From assembly GCA_963785815.1 (NCBI GenBank), contig CAWAWN010000003.1:1240001-1304000 (forward strand): a stretch of 64,000 bases of DNA. Direction: 5' to 3'. The notes under the pieces were generated by a model. That model saw only the letters and a list, made by a program, of their open reading frames with translations, did no database searches and was not told the DNA's origin. Every line of letters begins with the position of its first letter. Within the stretch, counting starts at the first letter, position 1. The position numbers and the translations under genes were made by a program. This document shows, in pieces, positions 31,956 to 41,054 of this stretch. This stretch comes from UBA4742 sp963785815. GTDB taxonomy: Bacteria > Actinomycetota > Acidimicrobiia > Acidimicrobiales > Acidimicrobilacustridaceae.

Positions 31956-33917
31956 ATGTCCGACCAGATCGCCATCACGCTGCCCGACGGTTCCGAGCGC
32001 ACGTTGCCGATCGGGTCCACTGCGGGCGACCTGGCCGCGGCCATCGGCCCGCGGCTGGCCAAGGCGGCGGTGATCGCCAGCGTGAACGGCACCGAGCGCG
32101 ACCTCGACTGGGTGCTGGCCGACGGCGACGACGTGGCTGTCATCGTCGAGGAGAGCGACCGGGGTCTGTTCACGTTGCGCCACTCGACGGCCCACGTGCT
32201 GGCCCAGGCCGTGCTCGACGAGTTCCCCGGGGCCACCTTCGCCATCGGCCCGCCCATCGCCGACGGCTTCTACTACGACTTCGCCCTGCCCGGCGGCGAG
32301 ACCTTCACGCCCGACGACCTCGAGCGCCTCGACGCCCGCATGCGCCAGATCATCGCCGAGCGCCAGCCCTTCGTGCGCGACGAGATCCCCGAGGCCGAGG
32401 CCCTCGAGCTGTTCCGCGACCACCCCTTCAAGGTGGAGATCATCCGGGGCCAGGCCGACGACCCCATGTCGGCCACCGAGACGGGCCTGGTGCGCACCTA
32501 CGCCAACCCACCCCGCTTCATCGACCTGTGCCGCGGACCCCACGTGCCCCACACCGGCCGGCTGGGCCACTTCAAGCTCATGCGGGTGGCCGGCGCCTAC
32601 TGGCGCGGCGACGAGCGCAACCCCATGCTCCAGCGCATCTACGGCACGGCGTGGGCGTCCAAGAAGGACCTGGCCGCCTACCTCGAGCGCCTGGTCGAGG
32701 CCGAGCGCCGCGACCACCGCAAGCTGGGCGCCGAGCTCGACCTGTTCTCCTTCCCCGACGAGATCGGCTCGGGCCTGGCCGTGTTCCACCCCAAGGGCGG
32801 GCTGATCCGCCGGCTGATGGAGGACTACAGCCGCCAGCGCCACGAGCGGGCCGGCTACGAGTTCGTCTACTCGCCCCACATCACCAAGTCGAACCTGTTC
32901 GAGACCTCCGGCCACCTCGACTGGTTCGCCGAGGGCATGTACCCGCCCATGGAGCTGGACGGGGGCACCGAGTACTACCTCAAGCCCATGAACTGCCCGT
33001 TCCACGTGCTCATCTACCGCAGCCAGCAGCGCAGCTACCGCGACCTGCCGCTCAGGCTCTTCGAGTTCGGCACCGTCTACCGCTACGAGAAGTCGGGCGT
33101 GGTCCACGGCCTGACCCGGGTCCGGGGCATGACCCAGGACGACGCCCACCTGTTCTGCACCAAGGAGCAGATGAGCGAGGAGCTGGCCCGCACGCTCGAC
33201 TTCGTGCTCGACCTGCTGCGCGACTACGGCCTCGACGACTTCTACCTCGAGCTCTCCACGCGCCCGGAGGGCAAGGCGGTGGGCACCGACGTCGAGTGGG
33301 AGGAGGCCACCGAGACGCTGCGCCAGGTGGCCGAGGCCAAGGACCTCGAGCTCGTGCTCGACGAGGGCGGCGGCGCCTTCTACGGCCCCAAGATCTCGGT
33401 GCAGACCCGCGACGCCATCGGGCGCACCTGGCAGATGTCCACCATCCAGCTCGACTTCCAGACCCCGCAGCGCTTCGGCATCGAGTACGTGGGCGCCGAC
33501 GGCGAGCGCCACACGCCGATCATGATCCACCGGGCCCTGTTCGGGTCGATCGAGCGGTTCTTCGGGGTGCTGGTCGAGCACTACGCCGGGGCTTTCCCGC
33601 CCTGGCTGGCGCCGGTCCAGGCTCGGCTGCTGCCGGTGAGCGACGACCACGACGTCTACGCCCGTCGGCTGGTCGACCGGCTGCGGGGCGAGGGCTTCCG
33701 GGCCGACCTGGTGACGGCCGAGGAGTCGCTGGGCAAGCGCATCCGGGCGGCCAAGCTCGAGAAGATCCCCTACGTCCTGGTGGTGGGCGACGACGACGTC
33801 GAGCACTCGACGGTCGGGGTCAACCCGCGGGGTGGCGAGGTCGAGCGGGGGGTGGCCGTGGACGACTTCGTCGATCGGTTGGCCACCGACGTGGTCGGTC
33901 ACCTCCAGGTGGGCTGA
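31956..33917 (+). CDS. thrS: Threonyl-tRNA synthetase
   Basis: A 653-residue class II synthetase. An N-terminal TGS domain (1-62) is followed by the editing domain with HSTAHVLAQAV and CRGPHV, then the catalytic core with the zinc Cys in KPMNCPFH (about 347), motif 2 RVRGMTQDDAH and the His-rich MIHRALFGSIERF, and a C-terminal anticodon-binding domain (LLPVSDDHDVYARRL). All parts are complete. The HIT gene follows 9 nt after the stop; this thrS-HIT order is the same as in mycobacteria. Confidence 0.97.
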   Translation: MSDQIAITLPDGSERTLPIGSTAGDLAAAIGPRLAKAAVIASVNGTERDLDWVLADGDDVAVIVEESDRGLFTLRHSTAHVLAQAVLDEFPGATFAIGPPIADGFYYDFALPGGETFTPDDLERLDARMRQIIAERQPFVRDEIPEAEALELFRDHPFKVEIIRGQADDPMSATETGLVRTYANPPRFIDLCRGPHVPHTGRLGHFKLMRVAGAYWRGDERNPMLQRIYGTAWASKKDLAAYLERLVEAERRDHRKLGAELDLFSFPDEIGSGLAVFHPKGGLIRRLMEDYSRQRHERAGYEFVYSPHITKSNLFETSGHLDWFAEGMYPPMELDGGTEYYLKPMNCPFHVLIYRSQQRSYRDLPLRLFEFGTVYRYEKSGVVHGLTRVRGMTQDDAHLFCTKEQMSEELARTLDFVLDLLRDYGLDDFYLELSTRPEGKAVGTDVEWEEATETLRQVAEAKDLELVLDEGGGAFYGPKISVQTRDAIGRTWQMSTIQLDFQTPQRFGIEYVGADGERHTPIMIHRALFGSIERFFGVLVEHYAGAFPPWLAPVQARLLPVSDDHDVYARRLVDRLRGEGFRADLVTAEESLGKRIRAAKLEKIPYVLVVGDDDVEHSTVGVNPRGGEVERGVAVDDFVDRLATDVVGHLQVG

Positions 33918-33926
33918 GGCGGTCAC

Positions 33927-34487
33927 ATGGGCCAGCTCGATCACCTCTGGGCCGGGTGGCGCAGCGCGTACATGGACGCGGTGGTGGCCGCCGACGCCGT
34001 CGACGCCGTGGATGGCGCGGACGGCGCAGGATCGCGCGAGGGCCCGATTCCGGTGGCCGACGACGGGTCGACCCTGTTCGAGCGCATCCTGGCCCTGCCC
34101 GACGACGAGGGCATGGTGGTGCACCGGGGCGAGCGCTGCGCCACCCTGCTCAACGCCTACCCCTACACGAGCGGGCACGTGCTGGTGCTGCCGACGCGGG
34201 GCGCGGCCGAGCTCGACGAGCTGGACGAGGCCACCTACCAAGAGCTGTGGCGCGAGGTGCGCAGCGCGGTGGCGGCCATCCGGGCCGCCTATCGATGCGA
34301 CGGGGTGAACGTGGGCATGAACCTGGGCCGGGCGGCCGGCGCCGGGGTGCCCGACCACCTGCACGTGCACGCCCTGCCGCGCTGGGCCGGGGACAGCAAC
34401 TTCATGACGGCCACAGCGGTGACCCGGGTGATGCCCGAGACGCTCGACACCACCTGGGCCAAGCTGCGGGACGCCTGGCCCGGCTGA
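33927..34487 (+). CDS. HIT family hydrolase / AP4A phosphorylase-like
   Basis: A 186-residue histidine-triad protein. The triad is HLHVHALPRW near residue 146 and the nucleotide-binding strand is LNAYPYTSGHVLVLP near 71. Relatives next to pgsA in mycobacteria act on diadenosine tetraphosphate. Residues 18-45 are an unusual Ala/Asp/Gly-rich insertion. It is co-transcribed with thrS (9-nt gap). Confidence 0.88.
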   Translation: MGQLDHLWAGWRSAYMDAVVAADAVDAVDGADGAGSREGPIPVADDGSTLFERILALPDDEGMVVHRGERCATLLNAYPYTSGHVLVLPTRGAAELDELDEATYQELWREVRSAVAAIRAAYRCDGVNVGMNLGRAAGAGVPDHLHVHALPRWAGDSNFMTATAVTRVMPETLDTTWAKLRDAWPG

Positions 34488-34522
34488 GCCCGCATCCTGT
34501 CGTACACACGGCCAGGCCAGGC

Positions 34523-34561
34523 GGCGGCATCTCCTTGCGCCTGGCGCAAGTGGTTGCCGCC
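34523..34561 (+). repeat. 39-bp hairpin element, copy 2
   Basis: The element begins GGCGGCA and ends GTGGTTGCCGCC, like the 39-bp element at 63-101, and has the same length. Here an outer 7-bp stem (GGCGGCA/TGCCGCC) surrounds an inner CTTGCGC-CTG-GCGCAAG hairpin. It follows the HIT stop by 36 nt and probably ends that transcript. Confidence 0.6.
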
Positions 34562-34616
34562 GCATCGGGGAGGGCGGGCGGGGATCGGCGATTCGGGCCC
34601 CGGGGGAGTCGGGGGC

Positions 34617-34622
34617 TACCGT
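34617..34622 (+). promoter_or_regulatory. -10 element TACCGT
   Basis: It ends 9 nt before the ATG of the membrane protein at 34632. Confidence 0.5.
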
Positions 34623-34631
34623 CGAAGTCCC

Positions 34632-35294
34632 ATGTCCGACGACGCCGAGCCTCTGGAACGGGCCGAGCCTGCTGGTGCTGAGCCAGGCGATGCCCACCCC
34701 CCCGAGTCGGCCCCCGCAGACGACACCGTGACCCGACCCCTGTCGGCCGACGACATCGACGAGGCCCTCAAGGCCGCCGCCGCCGGGCCCGAGGCCAGCG
34801 ACGCCGAGGTCCGCGATGCGTTGCCCGAGGACCTCGACGCCTCGGGCTACGTGGGGCCCTACATGTTCCCCAACAACAACCGCCGGCGCGTGCCGGGGGT
34901 CATCTACATGGTGTTCGCCGTGATCCTGTTCGGGCTGTGGGCCACCCACCGGTCCGGCCCGCAGATCCTGATCAACGACGGCTACCTGGCCGCGGCCATC
35001 GGCCTGGCCCTGTTCGGGGCGTACTCCTTCGTCACCGGCTGGGACCTCAAGGTCGACGAGCGCGACGCCCTGGTGGCGTCGGTGCGCCAGGTCGGGTTCC
35101 CGGTGGGCCATGCCTCGGCCCAGATGGGGTGGCGGGGCCTGCTCAGCCGACCCACCTGGCGCATCCTGCTCTACTCCGCCGAGGACCCGCCCACCCAGCG
35201 GGGCCTGGTGCTGGTCGACGGGGTCGACGGCGAGGTGCTCGAGTGGTTCGTGGAGGACAACCCCGAGGACTGGTCCCAGTACGACGAGGACTGA
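34632..35294 (+). CDS. Conserved membrane protein of unknown function
   Basis: A 220-residue protein with an acidic, disordered first 85 residues, two membrane spans (VPGVIYMVFAVILFGLWAT about 96-114; YLAAAIGLALFGAYSFVTG about 120-140) and a cytoplasmic domain with WDLKVDERDALVAS and WRILLYSAEDPPTQRGLVLVD. The YMFPNNNRRRVPG segment before the first span is distinctive. It is leaderless and alone in its transcription unit. No function can be given. Confidence 0.7.
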   Translation: MSDDAEPLERAEPAGAEPGDAHPPESAPADDTVTRPLSADDIDEALKAAAAGPEASDAEVRDALPEDLDASGYVGPYMFPNNNRRRVPGVIYMVFAVILFGLWATHRSGPQILINDGYLAAAIGLALFGAYSFVTGWDLKVDERDALVASVRQVGFPVGHASAQMGWRGLLSRPTWRILLYSAEDPPTQRGLVLVDGVDGEVLEWFVEDNPEDWSQYDED

Positions 35295-35393
35295 GCGCGT
35301 CCGGCGTCCCAGTCCCAGCCGATCACCGGGTCGCGCGTCGCTCGTCGAGCACCGGGTCGACGGGCGCGACCCGAGGCGCTCGGCGGCGGGGGA

Positions 35394-36839
35394 TCAGCCG
35401 GGGCGGGGGGGCCAGGTAGGCGCGTGCGTCCCGGCCGGGCGGGGCGGCAGCGTCCAGTGGGGCGGGGTCTCGGACATGGCCAGCGCGGGTCGCAGGTATC
35501 GCAGGCGGCCGTAGTCGGGTGTGTCCACCTCGTCCTGGAGGTCGGCCACGTCCCCCAGGCCGCGCCCGACCGCATGGTCCACCGGCACGGTCTCGTCGGA
35601 TGGCGCGGGCGGCGTGAGCTGGCCCAGGCGCAGGTACCACATGGCCGTCTCGCACAGGGAGACCTCGACCAGCCACGAGCCGCCCTCGGTGGCCCGTCGC
35701 CGCAGCGCTTCCATGGCGCCGTAGGCACCCAGGAACCCCGTCGTGTAGTCGTTCACCGCGGCCGGGGCCAGGTGGGGCGTGCCGTCGCCCCGGGCCAGAC
35801 CCTCGAGGTGGCTCATGCCGGTGGCGGCCTGGGCCAGCTGCTCCCAACCGGGTCGCTCGGCCCACGGGCCCGCCGGGCCGTAGCAGTTCTCCGACACGCA
35901 GACGATGCCCGGGCGGAGCTCGGCCAGCTGCTCGGGGGCCAGCCCGCGGCGGGCCAGCGTCCCCAGCCGGTAGCCCTGGGAGAAGACGTCGCCCGTGCGG
36001 ATCAGCTCGACCAGCTGGTCGGCCTGCGCCTCGACACGGAGGTCCAGGCTGACCTGGCGCTTGCCGATCCCGGTGTCCACGTCGAACAGGCCGGTGCCGG
36101 GCAGGTGGGGGGCGGTCACGTGGAGCACGTCGGCCCCGTGCTCGGCCAGCGTCTTGGCGCAGGTGGGACCGGCCAGCACCCGGGTGAGGTCGACCACCCG
36201 CACACCGGCCAGCGGCCGGTCGCCGTCCGGCAGGGGCTCGGCCGGCGCGTCGCCCAGGCGGGTCAGGGTGACCACGGCGCGGTCGGCCAGCGCCTGCCCC
36301 TGGGGATGGGTGGCCCACTCGGCGGCCGTGCGCACCACGCCGCCGCAGATCCGCCGGCGGATGCAGGCCTGCTCCAGCTCGAACGCGTCCCGCGAGGCCA
36401 CCGCCGCGTCGATCTCGACCGCCGACGCGTCCGAGGGGACCCCGAGCTCGGCCAGCAGGGCCGGCCCGTCGTGGAAGGAGCCGTGCAGCTGCACGTCGCG
36501 GTCGCCGGCCGCGGCCACGATGCGGGTGAGGCGCCGTTGCGGCCGAGCCCAGTCCTGGCCGGCCCAGACGTCCGGGTCCGCGGGCTGGAGGTGGGTGAAG
36601 GACGCCAGCGCGGCTCCGGCGTGGCGGACGTCGACCGAGATCGCCTGGCGGCGGCCGGTGCGCAGCGCCCACAGGTCGCGGGCGGCCAGGCCGGTCAGGA
36701 GGCGGGCCACGGCCGCGCCTTCGCCCAGGCGGTGGGGCGAGGTGTACACGGGGTCGTGGCCGGCGATGGTGGCGCCGCCCAGGTCGAGCGGACCGAGCCC
36801 GGCCCGGGCGAGGGCGTCGGTGATGGCGGCGGGGTCCAT
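35394..36839 (-). CDS. CoA-transferase family III protein (CaiB/BaiF-like)
   Basis: A 481-residue protein. The second half holds the family III hallmark VVDLTRVLAGPTCAKTLAEHGADV, followed by GKRQVSLDLR and the segment MSHLEGLARG...NDYTTGFLGAYGAMEAL, which contains the candidate catalytic Asp. The first 200 residues resemble the N-terminal extension of actinobacterial family members that act on bulky acyl-CoAs. The ATG has GGAG 8 nt upstream, and TAGCGT (36890-36885) is a likely -10. It would move CoA between acids; donor and acceptor are unknown. Confidence 0.83.
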   Translation of the reverse strand: MDPAAITDALARAGLGPLDLGGATIAGHDPVYTSPHRLGEGAAVARLLTGLAARDLWALRTGRRQAISVDVRHAGAALASFTHLQPADPDVWAGQDWARPQRRLTRIVAAAGDRDVQLHGSFHDGPALLAELGVPSDASAVEIDAAVASRDAFELEQACIRRRICGGVVRTAAEWATHPQGQALADRAVVTLTRLGDAPAEPLPDGDRPLAGVRVVDLTRVLAGPTCAKTLAEHGADVLHVTAPHLPGTGLFDVDTGIGKRQVSLDLRVEAQADQLVELIRTGDVFSQGYRLGTLARRGLAPEQLAELRPGIVCVSENCYGPAGPWAERPGWEQLAQAATGMSHLEGLARGDGTPHLAPAAVNDYTTGFLGAYGAMEALRRRATEGGSWLVEVSLCETAMWYLRLGQLTPPAPSDETVPVDHAVGRGLGDVADLQDEVDTPDYGRLRYLRPALAMSETPPHWTLPPRPAGTHAPTWPPRPG

Positions 36840-36884
36840 CCTTGGCGCTCCTGGTGGGTGGGCTCGACGCGACGGGTCGGCCCC

Positions 36885-36890
36885 ACGCTA
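36885..36890 (-). promoter_or_regulatory. -10 element TAGCGT of the CoA-transferase gene
   Basis: It lies 45 nt upstream of the ATG, leaving a leader with a ribosome binding site. The rest of 36840-37081 shows no other feature. Confidence 0.4.
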
Positions 36891-37081
36891 CGTGGCCGCC
36901 GCCCGCCTGGTCCTGGCCTCTGCCACCAGCCGGACCGGCATCCACACCCGCTCGGTGCGGGACCGCCGAGCCCGGCGGTCGTCGCCATTTGTAGTCGCGA
37001 ACAGACAAAGGGTCGGGGGACCCATCCCGCGGGGCCGGTGGACCCATCTCCCTGCATCGATTTCACGCCGAAGCTCTGGAT

Positions 37082-37318
37082 GTGAACCCACAAGCTGGCG
37101 CCCGTCGCAAGCCCCTCCGGTGGCAGGACGACGGCCGGACGCCCGACGCCGAGGCCGGCTACGCCGACGAGTGGGAGGTCATCTGCCAGTGCACCGGCGA
37201 CGACGGCGGACCGGCCGAGCTGCAGACCCCCGAGGTGCAGCGGTTCCGTGGGCCCTACCGCTCCGAGGAGGCGGCTCGCATGGCGGCGCACCAGCACAAC
37301 GTGGTGGCCCACTGGTGA
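37082..37318 (+). CDS. Small conserved-looking protein of unknown function
   Basis: A 78-residue acidic protein with two cysteines (ICQCTG) and a conserved-looking end (RFRGPYRSEEAARMAAHQHNVVAHW). More than 90% of codons end in G or C after the first ten, and a perfect 11-bp terminator hairpin follows the stop by 25 nt, so it is likely real. The GTG start is the only one available and has no good ribosome binding site. No family was recognised. Confidence 0.6.
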   Translation: MNPQAGARRKPLRWQDDGRTPDAEAGYADEWEVICQCTGDDGGPAELQTPEVQRFRGPYRSEEAARMAAHQHNVVAHW

Positions 37319-37343
37319 CCTGCGCCTGAGGTCGAGCGCGCAC

Positions 37344-37374
37344 GGGCCCGGCCAGTGGAGTGATGGCCGGGCCC
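37344..37374 (+). terminator. Strong hairpin terminator
   Basis: GGGCCCGGCCA and TGGCCGGGCCC form a perfect 11-bp stem with a 9-nt loop, 25 nt after the small gene at 37082-37318. The remaining 150 bases up to the next gene show nothing else. Confidence 0.75.
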
Positions 37375-37523
37375 GATTGCCTCCTCGCTCCAGAGCAGCG
37401 CCGCCTCGGGATCCAATCTACCCGCGCTGCGTGGCCGGAAGACTACTCAGCGCAGCTTCCCGCCGAAGATCTGCACAGGTGACCACCGAGCGGGTGTGGC
37501 GCTGCACCGATTTCGGGATGGGA

Positions 37524-38033
37524 TCAGCGGCGCACAGCGGTCAGCACCTCGGCGGCTCGGGCCAGGCTGTCGGCTCCGACCCGGATCGCCTCCCGCACCA
37601 GGTCCAGGGCGGTGACCTCGGCGCCCCCGACCACCTTGGCCCGTCGGGCCCAGTCCTGGGCGGTGGGGTAGGTGCGGATGGCGTCGGTCAGCTGGTCGGC
37701 CTCGTGGCCCAACAGCACCACCGCCTCGTCGATGGTGTCGGGCGCGGGGGCGTCCCAGTGGCGCTGGTCGGCGCGGGTGGCCGCCGCGTGCAGCATAGGG
37801 ACGTCCTCGGTCAGCACCCGGCGCAGCTCGTGGCTGATCAGCCCCCACGTCCGGGTCACGTCGCTGACCACGTCCAGGGCGCTCACCCCGTCGGGTCCCA
37901 CGCGCGCCGCCAGCTCGTCGGCCCGGTCGTCGTCCGGCACGGCACCCAGCTCGGCCCGGTAGCGGCGCGGGAACGAGGCCAACGCCACCAGGGCGTCCTC
38001 CGGGGTGAGGCGGGACAGGTCGAGGCCGGACAC
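37524..38033 (-). CDS. Hypothetical helical protein (possibly DinB-like)
   Basis: A 169-residue, mostly helical protein with conserved-looking motifs ALVALASFPRRYRAEL, SDVTRTWGLISHEL and GAEVTALDLVREAIRVGADSL. The pattern of four helices and scattered His residues recalls DinB/mycothiol-dependent enzymes, but no metal triad is certain. The GTG start is 2 nt after the EF-G2 stop, so it is co-translated with that gene. Confidence 0.65.
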   Translation of the reverse strand: MSGLDLSRLTPEDALVALASFPRRYRAELGAVPDDDRADELAARVGPDGVSALDVVSDVTRTWGLISHELRRVLTEDVPMLHAAATRADQRHWDAPAPDTIDEAVVLLGHEADQLTDAIRTYPTAQDWARRAKVVGGAEVTALDLVREAIRVGADSLARAAEVLTAVRR

Positions 38034-38035
38034 GG

Positions 38036-40168
38036 TCAGGCCGGGGTGCCGGCGCGGGCTCCGGCCCCGGAGGTGGCGTGCCCGTGGCCCTCGGCGGCCG
38101 CAGACACCGAGTCGACCAGGTGGCTGGGCAGCACGTCGTAGTGGTCGTGCTGGGCGCGGAAGCGGCCCCGGCCGCTGGTGCGGGAGCGCAGGTCGACCGC
38201 GTATCGCCGCAGCTCGGCGGTGGGCACCAGGGCCAGGATGACCTGCTCGCCCACGTCGGCCACCTCGGTGCCCTGCACCCGGGCGCGGCGGGCGTTCAGA
38301 TCGCCCATCACGTCCCCCTGCAGCTCGGCCGGCACCACCACCTCCACCCGTGAGATGGGTTCGAGGATGATGGGCTCGGCCGCGGCCAGGGCTTCGCGGA
38401 ACCCGAGTCGGCCCGCCATCTTGAAGCTCATCTCGGACGAGTCCACCGGGTGGTACTTGCCGTCCGTGCAGTAGACCCGGACGTCCACCACGGGGTAGCC
38501 GAACACGCCGCCCTCGGCCATCGCCTCCACGATGCCCTTCTCGACCGCGGGGATGAACTGGCGGGGGATGGCGCCGCCCACGATCCGGTCGACGAACTCG
38601 AAGCCGCCGCCGCGCTCGAGCGGCTCGATCCGCAGGTCGGCCACGCCGAACTGGCCGTGGCCGCCGCTCTGCTTCTTGTACTTGCCCTCGGCCGCCGCCG
38701 TCCCCAGGATCGTCTCGCGATAGGCCACCCGCACCTCCTGCTGGTCGACGGCCACGCCGAACTTGCGCTCGAGGCGCTCGAGGGTGATCTGCAGGTGGGT
38801 CTCGCCCATGCCTCGCAACAGGGTCTGGTGGGTTTCGTCGTCGCGCTCGACCACAAGCGCCGGATCTTCTTCGACCAGCCGGTGCAGGGCGTTGCCCAGC
38901 TTGTCGTCGTCGGCCTGGGAGCGGGCCACCACGGCCACGGCCAGGACCGGCTCGGTGGCCTCGGGGACCGGCAGCCGCACCGGCGTGCCCTTGGGGGCCA
39001 GGGTGTCGCCGGTGGTGGTGCCCGACAGCTTGGCCACGGCCACGATGTCACCGGCCGGCGCCGTGGCCAGCTCGAGGTGCTCACGGCCCCGGAGGGCGAA
39101 CAGGCCGTGCAGGCGCTCGTCGATGCCCGACCGGGGGTTGACCAGGTGGTCGTCGGTGCGCAGCGTCCCCGAGAGCACCTTCAGCAGCGAGATCTGGCCG
39201 ACGTGGCGGTCGGCGATGGTCTTGAACACCCAGGCCAGGGGTTGGCCGTCGGGGTCGGCGGCGATCTCCACCTCGGTGGTGCCGGCCTCCACCACCGTCG
39301 GCTCGCGGTCCTGCGGTGACGGGCCGACCTCGCACACCAGGTCGGCCAGGCGGTCGATGCCGACCCGGGCGGTGGCCGACCCGCACACCACCGGGAAGAC
39401 CGTGGCCGCGTCGAGGCCGTGGGCCAGCGTGTGCTCCAGCTGCTCGAGCGTCGGGGTCTCGCCTTCCAAGAAGCGCTCCAGCAGGTCGTCGTCGGCCACC
39501 ACGATGCCCTCCACCAGGTTGTCGTGTACCTGGTGCTCGAGGGCCTCCATGTCGTCGGGGATCGCCCCGGAGTGGCGCGCCGCGGTGCCCGCCGGACGGC
39601 TCGGGTCGAGGTCGTAGGTGTAGGCCGTGTCAGTGAGCAGGTCGGCCACGCCGCAGAACGAGGCCTCGGCCCCGATGGGCAGCTCGAGGGGCGCGACGCC
39701 GGCCCCGAAGGCCTCACGGATCTCCTCCAGGGTGCGCTCGAACGACGACCGCTCCCGATCGAGCTTGTTGATGAAGACCATGCGGGGCAGGCCGAGCTCG
39801 GTGGCCGTCCGCCACAGGGCCGCGGTCTGCACCTCCACGCCGTCCACCGCGCTGACCACGAACACGGCCAGGTCGGCCACGCGCATGCCGGCCCGCGCCT
39901 CGTGCTCGAAGTCGGCGTAGCCCGGGGTGTCGATGAGGTTGATCTTGTGGCCGTTCCACTCGAAGGGGGCCACGGCCAGCGACAGCGACTGGTGGCGGCG
40001 CTGCTCCTCGGGCTCGGAGTCGCACACGGTGGTGGCGTCCTCCACCCGCCCCATGCGGTTGACGGCGCCGGCCTCGTACAACAGGGCCTCGGCCAGGGTG
40101 GTCTTGCCCGACCCGCTGTGGCCCACCAGCACCACGTTGCGGATCTTGTCGGTCAGCACCTGCTTCAC
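38036..40168 (-). CDS. Elongation factor G-like GTPase (EF-G2)
   Basis: A 710-residue translational GTPase with the five EF-G domains. G1 is GHSGSGKTT near 16, G3 is DTPGYADFEHE near 80, G4 is NKLD near 134. The switch I region reads EEQRRHQSLSLAV instead of the RGITI form of canonical EF-G, which marks the EF-G2/FusA2 paralog group. The C-terminal domain is complete (QGDVMGDLNARRARVQG), with a His/Ala/Gly tail. It probably has a specialised role in translation, not the main translocase. GTG start; TACGCT (40218-40213) is a plausible -10. Confidence 0.88.
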   Translation of the reverse strand: MKQVLTDKIRNVVLVGHSGSGKTTLAEALLYEAGAVNRMGRVEDATTVCDSEPEEQRRHQSLSLAVAPFEWNGHKINLIDTPGYADFEHEARAGMRVADLAVFVVSAVDGVEVQTAALWRTATELGLPRMVFINKLDRERSSFERTLEEIREAFGAGVAPLELPIGAEASFCGVADLLTDTAYTYDLDPSRPAGTAARHSGAIPDDMEALEHQVHDNLVEGIVVADDDLLERFLEGETPTLEQLEHTLAHGLDAATVFPVVCGSATARVGIDRLADLVCEVGPSPQDREPTVVEAGTTEVEIAADPDGQPLAWVFKTIADRHVGQISLLKVLSGTLRTDDHLVNPRSGIDERLHGLFALRGREHLELATAPAGDIVAVAKLSGTTTGDTLAPKGTPVRLPVPEATEPVLAVAVVARSQADDDKLGNALHRLVEEDPALVVERDDETHQTLLRGMGETHLQITLERLERKFGVAVDQQEVRVAYRETILGTAAAEGKYKKQSGGHGQFGVADLRIEPLERGGGFEFVDRIVGGAIPRQFIPAVEKGIVEAMAEGGVFGYPVVDVRVYCTDGKYHPVDSSEMSFKMAGRLGFREALAAAEPIILEPISRVEVVVPAELQGDVMGDLNARRARVQGTEVADVGEQVILALVPTAELRRYAVDLRSRTSGRGRFRAQHDHYDVLPSHLVDSVSAAAEGHGHATSGAGARAGTPA

Positions 40169-40212
40169 GAGGTGTCACCCCCCGGTTCGTCGCCGGATGC
40201 GTCGGTGTCCCG

Positions 40213-40218
40213 AGCGTA
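40213..40218 (-). promoter_or_regulatory. -10 element TACGCT of the EF-G2 gene
   Basis: It lies 44 nt upstream of the GTG and is divergent from the pgsA promoter 54 nt away. Confidence 0.4.
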
Positions 40219-40271
40219 GGCCGGTCGGCCCCGTTCGTGCCGGGGTGCGAGGACACCCGAGACGGTCGCGC

Positions 40272-40349
40272 TAGCCTGGATGGGTTCTCATCGCTGGGGC
40301 GCCGCCCGAGCGACCTCGCGAGGGCGGCTCGTGCCGCACTGGAGTTTCG
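40272..40349 (+). promoter_or_regulatory. pgsA promoter and structured leader
   Basis: TAGCCT (40272-40277) is a -10 element with a leader of about 65 nt, unlike the leaderless neighbours. The leader contains the inverted repeat GCCGCCC/GGGCGGC (40301-40307 and 40322-40328) and ends with the ribosome binding site GGAG 5 nt before the ATG. The hairpin could control translation of the operon. Confidence 0.45.
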
Positions 40350-41048
40350 ATGCTCGACGGTCGCTTCAAGGCGAACATCGAGAAGGGCCTCCGGCCGATC
40401 GGCGTCAACCTCCGCCGCACCGGCATCACCGCCGACCACCTCACCGCGCTGGGCGTGGTCATGGCCGCGGGCGCGGCCGTGGCCATCGGGGCCGGTCAGC
40501 TGCGCATCGGCCTGCTCCTGCTCATCCTGACCGGACTGCCCGACGCGCTCGACGGCGCGGTGGCCAAGGCCGCGGGCACGGCCGGGCCCCGGGGCGCCTT
40601 CTTCGACTCGGTGTCGGACCGGTTGTCCGACTCGCTGCTGCTGGGCGGCGTGGCCTGGTACCTGGCCAGCACCCACCCCGGGCACCTCTCGCTGCTGCCC
40701 ATGGCCGTGCTGGCGGCGTCGCTGATCATCTCGTACCAGCGGGCCAAGGCCGAGTCGCTCGGCTTCGCGGCCAAGGGCGGCATCATGGAGCGCGCCGAGC
40801 GCATCATCCTGCTCGGCTTCGGCCTGCTCTTCGATTCGCTGCTGGTGGGCGTGCTGTGGGTCATGCTGGCCCTGACCCTGGTCACAGCCGTGCAGCGCTT
40901 CGTGAAGGTCTGGCGCCAGGCCAGCGTCGAGCGCCCGCAGGTGTCGCCCAAGCGGCTGGCCCGCCGGCGCGCCGCCCGGGCCACCCGCAGCGCCCGCCGG
41001 ACCTCGCCCGTGTGGCAGCGCCGGTCGGGCAACCGTCGCACCCCCTGA
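40350..41048 (+). CDS. pgsA: CDP-alcohol phosphatidyltransferase (phosphatidylinositol-phosphate synthase-like)
   Basis: A 232-residue integral membrane enzyme with about six spans. The CDP-alcohol motif is present near residue 65: D-ALD-G-AV-A-K, then G-x3-D-x3-D (GAFFDSVSD); Lys replaces the usual Arg. The C-terminal 40 residues are Arg-rich and cytoplasmic. Followed by an LpxL-type acyltransferase and pimA as in mycobacteria, it most likely makes phosphatidylinositol phosphate; a phosphatidylglycerophosphate synthase is the alternative. Confidence 0.87.
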   Translation: MLDGRFKANIEKGLRPIGVNLRRTGITADHLTALGVVMAAGAAVAIGAGQLRIGLLLLILTGLPDALDGAVAKAAGTAGPRGAFFDSVSDRLSDSLLLGGVAWYLASTHPGHLSLLPMAVLAASLIISYQRAKAESLGFAAKGGIMERAERIILLGFGLLFDSLLVGVLWVMLALTLVTAVQRFVKVWRQASVERPQVSPKRLARRRAARATRSARRTSPVWQRRSGNRRTP

Positions 41049-41054
41049 CCGGGC

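Noticed and set aside
31921..31956. A T-box or other riboswitch before thrS
   Set aside because: The -10 element ends 8 nt before the ATG, so the transcript has no leader to fold.
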